Part shown: positions 9,636 through 16,566 of the stretch, in pieces
How positions within the stretch are numbered: the first letter of the stretch is position 1
How the letters are laid out: every line of letters starts with the position of its first letter
Origin: Larix sibirica
Lineage: Eukaryota > Streptophyta > Pinopsida > Pinales > Pinaceae
NCBI GenBank assembly: GCA_004151065.3
Contig: NWUY0300025502.1
Location: 51,750 to 68,315 of the forward strand
Length of the DNA stretch: 16,566 nucleotides
Direction of reading: 5' to 3'
Program-made: the position numbers and the translations under genes
The notes under the pieces: generated by a model
The model's input: the letters and a program-made list of their open reading frames with translations, nothing else
What the model was told of the DNA's origin: nothing
Database searches by the model: none

Positions 9636-9690
9636 GAACGTCCCAACATTTTGAGTGGGACACTCCACCCATCATCAGGGGATCCAACAA
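9636..9690 (-). ncRNA. Decayed hammerhead-ribozyme-like motif in the Penelope-like element
   Basis: On the minus strand CTGATGA (9678-9672) is followed by a six-pair stem (GGGTGG 9670-9665 with CCACTC 9658-9653, one G-U pair). Next comes AAAA (9652-9649), where GAAA would be expected, then a four-base stem III (ATGT 9649-9646 with ACGT 9641-9638) with a TGGG loop, and a GTT triplet (9639-9637) at the expected cleavage site. Penelope-like elements are known to carry hammerheads. The essential G after stem II is A here, probably from CpG decay. Stem I is poor: only TTTTG/CAAAA can pair, across a nine-base bulge. I judge it inactive. Confidence 0.5.
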
Positions 9691-10251
9691 AAAGCCATTA
9701 AGCATTAGAAAAGAGTGAGGTGGTAAAATAAATAGAGAATTAACTACATAGCCATTAAAATTTAGTTAAAAGTAGTTAATAGATAAAGGAGGGATTCAAA
9801 TGAACGAGTCAAGAATTAATAGGAGGTGACGATTAAAAATATAATAAGCAAGAGCTAAGAAAAATGGGTGGATGAAACCTACCTATAATGAAAATTAAAG
9901 GAGAATACCTTTAACTTCAAGGTTAATTAAGCAAAAACATATAAAAAATATAAAACCGTTAATCAGATTAGAAATAGATAAAGATTGAAAAATAAATTTT
10001 AAGAATCATATTGTAAAGGTTGATAGGCAAGCAAAAGGAAAGAAAGAGGTATATTTTAAAATTAAAAATATAAGAGAGAAGATGATGTGATAATAGATAA
10101 AATTAAGATAAACTGATGTGAGGAGATTAGTAAGAGAGTTAAACGAGGAGGGGAAGGGGCTAGAGAAGGGGCCATAGTAATCGATTAAAAGAGCAAAAAT
10201 GGATAGGAAGGGATAATAGGAAATGAAATACGTTAATGATCGAGATAGGGG
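9691..10251 (-). other. 3' untranslated region of the Penelope-like element
   Basis: This 560-base stretch lies between the GIY-YIG reading frame and the ribozyme-like motif. On the plus strand it is strongly A/G-rich (GATAAAA, AGAGAG and AGGAGG words). No motif or reading frame is visible. Its assignment to the element rests on position alone. Confidence 0.5.
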
Positions 10252-11114
10252 TTAATGGTTCCCAAGGTCGACTAAGTTTACAACCATCCTCTCAATTAAA
10301 ATTGTTTGGGTGTTTTCTATTTCTAGAGCCTCCTTAATGAGGTGCACAGGGTAATGAGATGTGGTTGCTAAAATCTTAGTTTGGTCAAAGCAAATGAGGT
10401 GTTTAGTGTTGTGGGAGTGCTTTGCTATATCTGATTTATTGAGGCAAATATGATTAGTATAAACAATATGCTCTTTGAGCTAGGCTTGGATGGATTTGCT
10501 AGTGTGTGTAATGTAGGATTTTCCACAAGAACATGGAATTTGGTAGACCCCTTGGGAAGAAACGGATTGGATTTGTCTTTGACACTTCTAAATAATAAGT
10601 TAAAGGTTTTGTGAGGTATAAGGAGTGTTTTGATATTCTTTCTCATTAAGATATTGGAAATGTGCTCAGGAATCCCATAGATAGGGAAGGGAAAATGAAG
10701 CTTAAGGTGATGAATTAGGTGGGGTTGCTGGATTTTGGATGAAGGGTAGCACAAAAAGATACGCTAATTTGGGTTAAAGGATAGCCATTGAATAGGAGGG
10801 TTTAGTGAGGTGGGATCTTTCATGATTTAAATGTTTGGTGCCAAAAATGCAAATAGCTTTGGTGATAAGGATTTTAAGAGCAACTTATTTTTGAGTTGGG
10901 TAGTAGTGGGATTTAGTGTGAAGATATCTATCAACATGTGTCTTTTTATGATACACTTGATGAGAAAGGGAACCATTTGGTTGACATGTGCCTAATACAT
11001 CAAGAAAATGTGAGGCAAAATGCTATTAAGCTGGTTATGAAAGTTGTTGAGGCATGGCCATGTGGCCAAAGGATGAAGGTATTATCAACAAAACGAAACT
11101 GACATTTTGTCATC
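10252..11114 (-). pseudogene. Penelope-like RT end plus GIY-YIG endonuclease, inactivated
   Basis: In order on the minus strand: FRFVDNTFILWPHG (11098-11057), the RT catalytic box with the second Asp changed to Asn; NGSLSHQVYHKKTHVDRYLH (from 10977), the block highly characteristic of Penelope RTs; a long helical segment around SHLTKALLFNGYPL; and NPFLPKG. A one-base loss then shifts to GVYQIPCSCGKSYI (from 10548), the GIY half with its Cys-rich CSCGK, then THTSKSIQA, a TAG, LKEH and IAKHSHNTKH. It ends at TAA 10254-10252. GIY-YIG would nick target DNA. The YIG glycine is Thr and the usual Arg is Lys. RT fingers and most of the palm are absent. Confidence 0.82.
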
Positions 11115-11700
11115 CTAGAGTTGAACACTCTTTCTTTTGGAATGGTCTTAAGGATGATGCTTGTAAGATTGTATTTGAGTGTGGGATCTGCCAACTCAAT
11201 GGGCAAGAATTGACCAAATATCTAGTTCTCCTTCAACCCCTACCCATCACCTTTGTCAGGAATTTTGATGGATTTCATTACCAAACTTACACAATTAGAA
11301 AGAAATGATGATATTTTTGTTTTTGTTGATATGCTTACCAAATATGTTTATTTCTTAGTGGTTCAATCTATTGCCAAAGCTTAGCCAAATTGTTGATGTT
11401 TTCCTTATTGATATTCACATACTTTTTGGACATGTGAAGGTGATTGTCAGTTATTAAGATTTTAAATTTACCAGTCACTTTTTGAAAGACTTATTTAAGC
11501 TCTAGGGAACCAAATTGGGTATGAGCTCTGCCTATCATCCATAAATAGATGGCCAAATTGAGTATCATACCTTCACTCTGCCTATCTATTTATGGATGAT
11601 AGGCAGAGCTCTGCCTATCATCCAAATTAAGTACTTTATGGCTATCCTCCTCCACATACCTTCTATCTCCAAGGTTCAAGCAGTCACAAATCATGGCTAG
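11115..11700 (+). pseudogene. Gypsy integrase, right half of zinc finger and catalytic core remnant
   Basis: PRVEHSFFWNGLKDDACKIV is followed by FECGICQLNGQ, giving the C-x2-C of the zinc finger, and then LLQPLPI. The core follows in shifted frames: FVFVDMLTKYVYFLVVQ (first Asp region), then a V-S-Y-stop-D-F block where intact elements have V-S-D-R-D, so the second catalytic Asp is lost. The YHP...DGQIE block with the Glu near 11550-11562 is kept. An inverted duplication at 11523-11611 lies over this last block. Sequence after 11620 resembles the post-core region. Confidence 0.75.
11523..11611. repeat. 28-base perfect inverted repeat inside the gypsy integrase
   Basis: The arm at 11523-11550 is exactly complementary to 11584-11611, with a 33-base spacer. 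The first 18 bases (GAGCTCTGCCTATCATCC) also occur a third time, directly repeated, at 11606-11623, sharing the palindromic GAGCTC. The arm encodes the A-Y-H-P block, so it was copied, not acquired. A template switch during replication or reverse transcription explains it. Confidence 0.9.
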
Positions 11701-11794
11701 AAGGTTTAGGATGCCCTACAACTTTTGTCGGACAATCTTATACTGAACTAGAATTAGATGAAAACAAGAAGCAAATAACAATCATTTAGAGCAA

Positions 11795-12090
11795 CAATTG
11801 ACATGGGTTCACACTTACCTTACAACAATTTTCCATGAAGATCAAACACACCAAAAGTTATTCCCCAGCTTCTATGGACCCTACAAGATTGTCAACAAAA
11901 TTGGGGAGAATGCATATGTCTTGAGAGTTAACCTCATTCATTTTTATACATTCTCGATGTCTTCCACGTTTCTTTTCTGAAAATGTTTTTTGGGAAGCAC
12001 ATTACAATTCAAATATCATTACCTAACTTCCTAAGTCAAATGAAGAATGCAAAACTTATTTTGGATCTAGAATTGGTTATAAATACTTGA
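11795..12090 (+). pseudogene. Gypsy integrase C-terminal GPY-type remnant
   Basis: QKLFPSFYGPYKIVNKIGEN followed by AYVLRVN is the GPY/F module that ends many gypsy integrases (P-K-F-Y-G-P-Y...I-G..A-Y-L). Worn FHVSFLK-like and KHIT-like segments follow until about 12060. I see no chromodomain. The sequence after about 12090 is non-coding. Confidence 0.75.
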
Positions 12091-12128
12091 AACTAGCAAT
12101 TATGTAACATGTGATCATCATCGAGTAT

Positions 12129-12562
12129 CTAAGTCACTGAGTTTGGCGAATTTCAACCTTGAAATTTGAAATTCGCTGAACTTCAACCAAATTCGAACTT
12201 GAAGCCGAATTTCAAAGTTGAACTTCAAGCCGAACTTCAAGGCGAATTGAATTGGATTTATTCAATAAAATTTTTAAAAGGTGAAAAAAAGAAAAAAAAG
12301 CCCAACCTAAATTTCAAATTTTTTTACAAGATATCATCCTTTTGAAATATAATTATATATGTTAATGTTGGCATGCAATTTTAATTTTATCATATATGTT
12401 TAACGAGTGCTTAGAAATATATATATATATATATTAAAAATTTGAAATATATAGTCTCTTGAACTTAATGTCGAATTTTATCTTCAAATTTTTCATTGCC
12501 GAATTTTTGTCAAACTTCAAGGTTGCCAAATTCGAACACGAACTCGAACCAGATTAGACTTA
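12129..12562. mobile_element. Element E, complete-looking right copy (about 430 bases)
   Basis: It starts CTAAGTCACTGAGTTTGGCG, repeats the GAACTTCAA-rich segment of the left copy to 12250, and runs through an AT-rich middle. It ends ...GGTTGCCAAATTCGAACACG and finally TTAGACTTA. The reversed right end (TAAGTCTAATC, then further in AACCTTGAAGTTTGA) resembles the left end (CTAAGTCAC, then AACCTTGAAATTTGA). It therefore has imperfect inverted ends with subterminal motif repeats, like a non-autonomous DNA transposon. It encodes no protein. Confidence 0.6.
12417..12434. repeat. AT dinucleotide microsatellite
   Basis: Nine AT units in the AT-rich middle of element E. Confidence 0.85.
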
Positions 12563-12571
12563 GGAAAAGAC
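12563..12571. repeat. Right target-site duplication of the E-gypsy-E insertion
   Basis: This is an exact second copy of GGAAAAGAC from 6470-6478, immediately before ORF1 resumes. Confidence 0.7.
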
Positions 12572-13288
12572 TCCTTTCGAGACATTAAGAACAAGCTGGG
12601 ACAATTCATAGACAGTACAAAGCCAAAAGGAAGAATTTACTCTTCTGCCAGAATCTGTGTGGAAAGAAATCTGGAGAATGGGCTTCCGAAGGCAATCAGA
12701 CTTGAACTGTAAGACTCGAATCATCTTCAGCCCCTCGACTACGAGCACATCCCTTTCAAATGCAATCTGCGTCATGAAGATGGACACTTTGTCAAGAGCT
12801 GCCCAAAAACTCAGGAAACATCTCCTCAAGAAGAGCAGGGTGTCTTTCAGCAGGTAGCTAACAGGCGCCGGAACAAAAAAGTTAAAAGCTCTCACGCTGT
12901 GGCACAATCTGATCCCCCCACCAAGAACAGATTTGAAGTCCTCCAAGATTTAGCGGACCAGAAGGAAGAAAGTGGTCCAAATCCGATTGAAGAAGAGGCC
13001 CAGGCGGCAGTGGCAGTCTCGGTGGATGAGGACATTCAAGCACATCCCTGAGAGGAAAGAATATTGGAATACCATCATGAAGTGTGTCAAGATGAGGAAG
13101 TATCAGCCAAAATACACTTCTCTGCTGAGCCTTCTAATGCTTCTCCCCCCTCTCCTCCTCACACAAGGGGATGGAGGACAAACAGGGAAAGAATGGAGAG
13201 AGGCGGAAAAAAAGTATCTCTGGGCTCTCAAAAAAGGTTGGATTCCATTCTTAAGGGAAGACTTTCCTCCCATCCCAGTAAATTTTAA
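12572..13288 (+). pseudogene. LINE ORF1-like protein, C-terminal half with zinc knuckle
   Basis: One frame runs from 12572 to TAA 13286-13288 with two internal stops (TAA 12710, TGA 13049). It reads SFRDIKNKLGQFIDSTKPKG, then RICVERNLENGLPKAIRLEL, then the knuckle FKCNLRHEDGHFVKSCPK at 12761-12802. A CCHC knuckle should be C-x2-C-x4-H-x4-C; here the second Cys is Arg (CGT, one transition from TGT). A charged, Ser/Pro-rich tail ends the protein. This continues the DUF4283 half at 6021-6478 and is typical of plant L1 ORF1. It cannot be made as an intact product. Confidence 0.82.
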
Positions 13289-13567
13289 TGTATTGTTTCT
13301 GTACTTTGCTATGCTTTCAATTCATTAGAGTATATTCTTGTAATCAAGAGATAAGAGCAAAGAAAAAATGTAAGAGAAAAATCTGGGAGCTTCCTTCCTC
13401 GAATTTTGCAAGGAGAATGGAACTTGGCATCCTGTTTGTAAATATGGAATTTACTGTTTCTAATGCTCGTCTTTGAAATCAGCAGAATGTATACTCAGGT
13501 TGTCTGGTTCGGCCGCAACCTATTTTTGATTAATACAAAAGAGTAACCATTTTTGCAGGGAAAAAAA
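13289..13567 (+). other. 3' UTR and poly-A end of the LINE-type element
   Basis: An untranslated stretch of about 270 bases follows the ORF1 stop and ends TTTTTGCAGGG plus seven As (13561-13567). No ORF2 endonuclease or RT motif occurs between the ORF1 stop and the tail, which is the basis for calling this an ORF1-only unit. Confidence 0.7.
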
Positions 13568-13578
13568 CAAGGCAACTC
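13566..13578. repeat. Right target-site duplication of the LINE-type retrocopy
   Basis: AACAAGGCAACTC is identical to 5850-5862 and follows the poly-A run. Confidence 0.85.
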
Positions 13579-13943
13579 CAGTCAATTTGAAAATAATACT
13601 TGAATACTGTAGAATTGTGAAGAGCAAGAAATCACAGGAGTATCAAGAAAAGTTATGGGGGGATGAAAAGAAGTAATCTCATTATTAGTTTCAGCCTGTG
13701 ATACAAGAGATGGGATAGAGGGGATTAGATAAAAAGTAGTGAGGATGATTTTCAAAATTTGAGGACTTTGAGATCCGTCAAAAATAGGATTTTGAAAAAA
13801 GATATGAACATAAAAAAATACATAAATAATTAATTATAATAATCTCTTTTTTTAAATCAAAGTACATATCATAAATGCGATATAATAGTCAGCATCAATG
13901 GCCAAAAAGACACATTTACTGGCTGACCCTGCCACAAGAATCA
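13579..13943. other. AT-rich sequence without recognisable content
   Basis: No coding motif or repeat family is seen. It is probably ordinary intron or intergenic sequence at the pre-insertion site; 5800-5849 would be its left continuation. Confidence 0.4.
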
Positions 13944-14371
13944 CTAATCACACTGGATTAATCCCCAGATCCATCCCCAGTCTGGGATCCAATTTTGAGA
14001 TAGGTCCCAGCCAAATCTTGGAAGCCAGGTCACTCAATCGATGAATTCAACACAAACCAAATTGAGATTAATCTGTCCAATTGACACATCTAGTAACCTT
14101 GATTTTTGACATCAAAAAGGATGAAGGCTCAGAGAAACTGTGAAGAAATCTACCATGGCTGCTTAAAGATTTGGCATGCAAAGAGAAAGTGGGATAGAAA
14201 CCACATCTTTTTTCATTGTACACTCTTAATTTGACAGCACACTACCTCCTTATTTCCTTCATAATCTCTTAATATTAGTGGAGATTGCTCATAGTTCCAT
14301 GTGTCTTTGCTAAAAAAACATAAAGATGTTTAGCAACAATTATTTCTCATGTCATGCAAGGATTTTGGACT
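13944..14371. repeat. Tandem duplication, first copy
   Basis: It starts CTAATCACACTGG and ends near GGATTTTGGACT. It matches 14394-14825 across its length with scattered substitutions and small indels, close to 90 percent identity by eye. Neither copy shows a recognisable protein. Confidence 0.85.
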
Positions 14372-14393
14372 CGCTAAACAAACATTGGAAAAT

Positions 14394-14825
14394 CTAATCA
14401 CACTGGGTTAATCCCCAGATACATCCCACTCTGGATCCAATTTTGAGAGGTCCCAGCCAAATCTTGGAATCCAGGTCACTCGATCCATGGATTCAACACA
14501 AACAACATCGAGATTAAGCTGTCCACCTGACACATCTAATAGCCTTGATTTTTGACATAAAAAAGGATGAAGGCTCGGAGAAACTGTGAAGAAATCCACC
14601 ATGGTTGCTTAAAGATTTGGCATGCTTAAAGAGAGAGTGGGATAGAAACCACATCTGTTTTCAATGTACATTCTCTTAATTTGACAGCACACCATCTCCT
14701 ATTTTTTTATTCATAATCTCTCAATATTGGTGGAGGTTGCTCATAGTTCCATGTGTCTTTGCTAAAAAAACAGTAAAGACGTTTCGCAAACAATTATCTC
14801 TCATGTTAGGCAAGGCTTTTGGACT
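14394..14825. repeat. Tandem duplication, second copy
   Basis: This is a direct repeat of 13944-14371 after a 22-base spacer. A minus-strand open frame of 64 codons (14602-14408) exists in this copy. In the first copy the corresponding frame has stops and an indel, so coding constraint is doubtful. Confidence 0.85.
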
Positions 14826-16063
14826 TCAGTATATTGTATACCCAACTCTTCATCAGATATATCCATTATGACGTCTTAGAATTTCCCATAGTGTGAGGTT
14901 TACAAGTGTTATTATCCTGTTGCCAATCTCTGATGATGTAATCTGTACCACCATTTAGTAGAATAGAAACTTGCAAGCTTTTCTTAGTAATTTGATAATC
15001 ATGGACCCCCTAATGTTAAAAAAAGGAAATCATTTCAATGAAATGCAAAATATCTGTGGTTCCAGTCATGAGCACCTTTATGCTTCAACATTAGGCATTT
15101 TCATATTCCATCTTTGGCTTTTGGATCACATTCAACTAGTGTACCATCCACAGGACCGCAACCAGGAGGAGAAATAAAGCCTTAAAATAACATGATCCAC
15201 ATTAATTAAGTATGTGTGTCATCCATGGTCTTAATTTTGGTCAAAATGCAAGACTTTATAAATCTAGGGCTGTTCCCTGTATGCAAACAAATTTCCAAAA
15301 TTTATCAACACATGCTTCATACACCAAAAAGCAATTGCACAGACAAAATAGAGTTAAGGTTAACAATATAACCACATGTTACATGGAATTCGCAACATTG
15401 TTTCTTTTTATTGGATATCAAAGAATCCATTGACTGCCTCAGACTCCTCAAAAGGCAGAGGAACAACAGATTATCAGAGAATGTTAGGTCAGCTCTCAGA
15501 AAGATCCTCTCAATAGTTTAAGTGGTTGCCAACCAAGTCGGACTCAATTGCAACATAAAGTTACATCAACTCTCTCAAACCACAGATAGAGTGAAACCAA
15601 ACATAGCCTTGTTGAATTCTTATTAAATATGTCTGCATGACCTGGAATGGCCTTTTAGGCCAGTTTTGTAAGGCCTCTACAACCTAATTATGTGGAAAAA
15701 AAATCAGTAAAAACACTAAAGACGTAATGATTCACATAAATGGTTTTTCCACATCTACAATGAAAATTTTACAGGGAGTTATCGTGGGGTGAAGCAACAC
15801 CTTTTGGACATCGATCATGGAGGAGTCAAGAAACATAGAGAAAATTAATAGTGCAAAAAAAGTCTCAAGGCACCTTTCAAGTGGCAACAGAAGCTAAAGG
15901 TACATTTTTAATAAACACGTCTTCTTGCCTCCTTAACTCAATGCAACATCAAGCAGTAAATCAGGTCTTCAAAGGTTACTGATGTTGGGGAGGACGTGGG
16001 AGCAGCTTCTAAAAAAAACTAGTTGTAGGGATCATGACAAAAATGCTTAACATGCGACTGCAG
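14826..16063. other. No gene recognised
   Basis: Short open frames occur but none shows a known motif or a convincing exon. In particular I found no minus-strand exon for the missing N-terminal half of the NYN domain. Confidence 0.4.
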
Positions 16064-16195
16064 GAAGATGCAAATGATCCACTTGCAAGATCTTTCTATG
16101 CCAATGCCATTTCCTTCAATGATTTCCATTCTCCTTTTTAATATGAGATGTTCAAGAAGGTTTTAACTTCACAGCCTTTGTATATTCCACCAAGT
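16064..16195 (+). pseudogene. hAT transposase fragment (DUF659-like)
   Basis: The peptide EDANDPLARSFYANAISFND, then FHSPF, a TAA, YEMFKKVL and QPLYIPPS, resembles the start of the DUF659 region in plant hAT transposases. There an A-R-x-F-Y-x-x-x-I-P/S-F-N block is followed by R/H-S-P-x-x-x-x-M and Y-x-P-P-S/G-Y. Family resemblance is lost after the TGA at 16196. No BED zinc finger precedes it and no catalytic or dimerisation region follows. It is a short relic. Confidence 0.6.
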
Positions 16196-16566
16196 TGAAA
16201 CAATCATAGGACCCATAGCTGTTGGGAGTGGGAGCAAAGTGGGAAGTCGAAGCACCAAGCAACAAATTTCAAAAGACCACAGGAGCGAAGCATTCCAGAA
16301 GCATTTCTTATATAATATATACTTTAAAGTATTTTGATGAATATATATTCAAAAAATGCATGCAGAATGGCAAATTAGTTTCTGAAAATATGAAAACATA
16401 GGTTTCTGTAATAGATTAATGATAATCATTAAAGCATCAACCATTTAATCGTTAATACACAAATAATTTCAACCATCTAGCAGTTGTAACTTAGAACATT
16501 GTCACCAAATGATCAACCATAATCAATTTTCAAGTTTCAAAAGATAACATTTGTAATCAACAAACT
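16196..16566. other. AT-rich sequence without recognisable content
   Basis: Nothing beyond the hAT relic is identifiable up to the window end. Confidence 0.4.

Larger units (their letters stand above)
9593..11114 (-). mobile_element. Penelope-like retroelement (Dryad-like), 5'-truncated, nested in gypsy integrase
   Basis: It reads on the minus strand, antisense to the gypsy host and in the same direction as the NYN gene. From 11114 it holds the end of a reverse transcriptase, a linker and a GIY-YIG endonuclease. A long purine-rich (plus-strand) 3' UTR follows, then a hammerhead-like motif near 9636-9690. RT fused to a C-terminal GIY-YIG nuclease defines canonical Penelope-like elements. Both ends are inferred from where the gypsy integrase peptide stops and resumes. 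CTAGA at 9588-9592 and 11115-11119 is a possible target-site duplication. Truncation at the RT side fits the 5' truncation common in these elements. Confidence 0.8.
6604..12128 (+). mobile_element. Decayed Ty3/gypsy retrotransposon internal region without recognisable LTRs
   Basis: The domain order gag, protease, RT, RNase H, integrase identifies the Ty3/gypsy superfamily. The protease-RT style and the GPY-type integrase end resemble plant chromoviruses, though I see no chromodomain. Every domain carries stops and frameshifts. The 130 bases before gag and the 120 bases after the integrase end are unlike each other, and no TG...CA-ended direct repeats are seen, so the LTRs are missing. Instead, direct copies of element E flank it. 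A Penelope-like element is inserted at 9593-11114. Confidence 0.82.
5863..13565 (+). mobile_element. LINE-type retrocopy with ORF1 only, split by a nested insertion
   Basis: The element starts after the left 13-base duplication and ends in GCAGGG plus a short A-run (13561-13567) before the right duplication. Without the 6.1 kb insertion at 6479-12562 it is about 1.6 kb. It consists of a 5' leader (5863-6020), an ORF1-like gene with DUF4283 and a zinc knuckle, and a 3' UTR. No endonuclease or reverse transcriptase ORF2 follows ORF1, so this copy was mobilised in trans or derives from an internally deleted L1-type element. It lies antisense to the NYN gene within its presumed intron. Confidence 0.8.

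Noticed and set aside
6479-12250. E direct repeats as the LTRs of the gypsy element
   Set aside because: The right copy continues about 300 bases past the shared part to an inverted end. The repeats lack TG...CA ends, and the flanking duplication is 8-9 bases, not the usual 5 for gypsy.
12560-12946. Minus-strand open frame of 128 codons
   Set aside because: It is antisense to the ORF1 C-terminal half, whose zinc knuckle and conserved blocks are clear on the plus strand.
14408-14602. Minus-strand 64-codon frame as a gene
   Set aside because: The parallel frame in the neighbouring duplicate is broken and no family is recognised; it is noted under the duplication only.

Overview
The window looks like nuclear DNA from a seed plant with a large, repeat-rich genome, most likely a conifer or other gymnosperm. 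It is AT-rich and holds one split gene with plant-type introns. The rest is mostly old, heavily mutated transposable elements stacked inside each other. The strongest lineage clue is a Penelope-like retroelement fragment carrying both a reverse transcriptase remnant and a GIY-YIG endonuclease. To my knowledge, such elements (the 'Dryad' group) are described among land plants chiefly from conifers.

Only one real host gene is visible, on the minus strand. It encodes a plant NYN-domain (PIN-like nuclease fold, MARF1-related) protein. A large exon (5064 down to 3360) encodes the second half of the NYN domain, a low-complexity linker with an internal three-fold repeat, and most of the conserved C-terminal region. 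A 156-base intron follows, then a last exon (3203 down to 3041). The first exons, with the N-terminal half of the NYN domain, are not in the window. The upstream intron is therefore either longer than 11.5 kb or the gene is cut off. The left 3 kb is the 3' UTR plus intergenic sequence with a 53-base minisatellite.

The region 5065-16566 is dominated by nested elements. (1) A LINE-type retrocopy (5863-13565, plus strand) carries only an ORF1-like gene (DUF4283 plus zinc knuckle), ends in a short poly-A and is flanked by a perfect 13-base target-site duplication. (2) Its ORF1 is split by a 6.1 kb insertion (6479-12562) flanked by an 8-9 base target-site duplication. The ends of this insertion belong to an AT-rich, inverted-repeat-ended element E. 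(3) Between a partial left copy of E and a full right copy lies a decayed Ty3/gypsy internal region (gag, protease, RT, RNase H, integrase) without recognisable LTRs. (4) The gypsy integrase zinc finger is in turn broken by the antisense Penelope-like element (9593-11114), which also carries a decayed hammerhead-ribozyme-like motif. To the right of the nest lie a 430-base tandem duplication and a short hAT transposase (DUF659) fragment.

All transposon genes here are broken by stops and frameshifts, and none is expected to be active. The biological interest is the NYN gene, the unusual Penelope-like element with its ribozyme-like motif, the ORF1-only LINE derivative, and the composite E-gypsy-E structure with clean target-site duplications that date the layers relative to each other.
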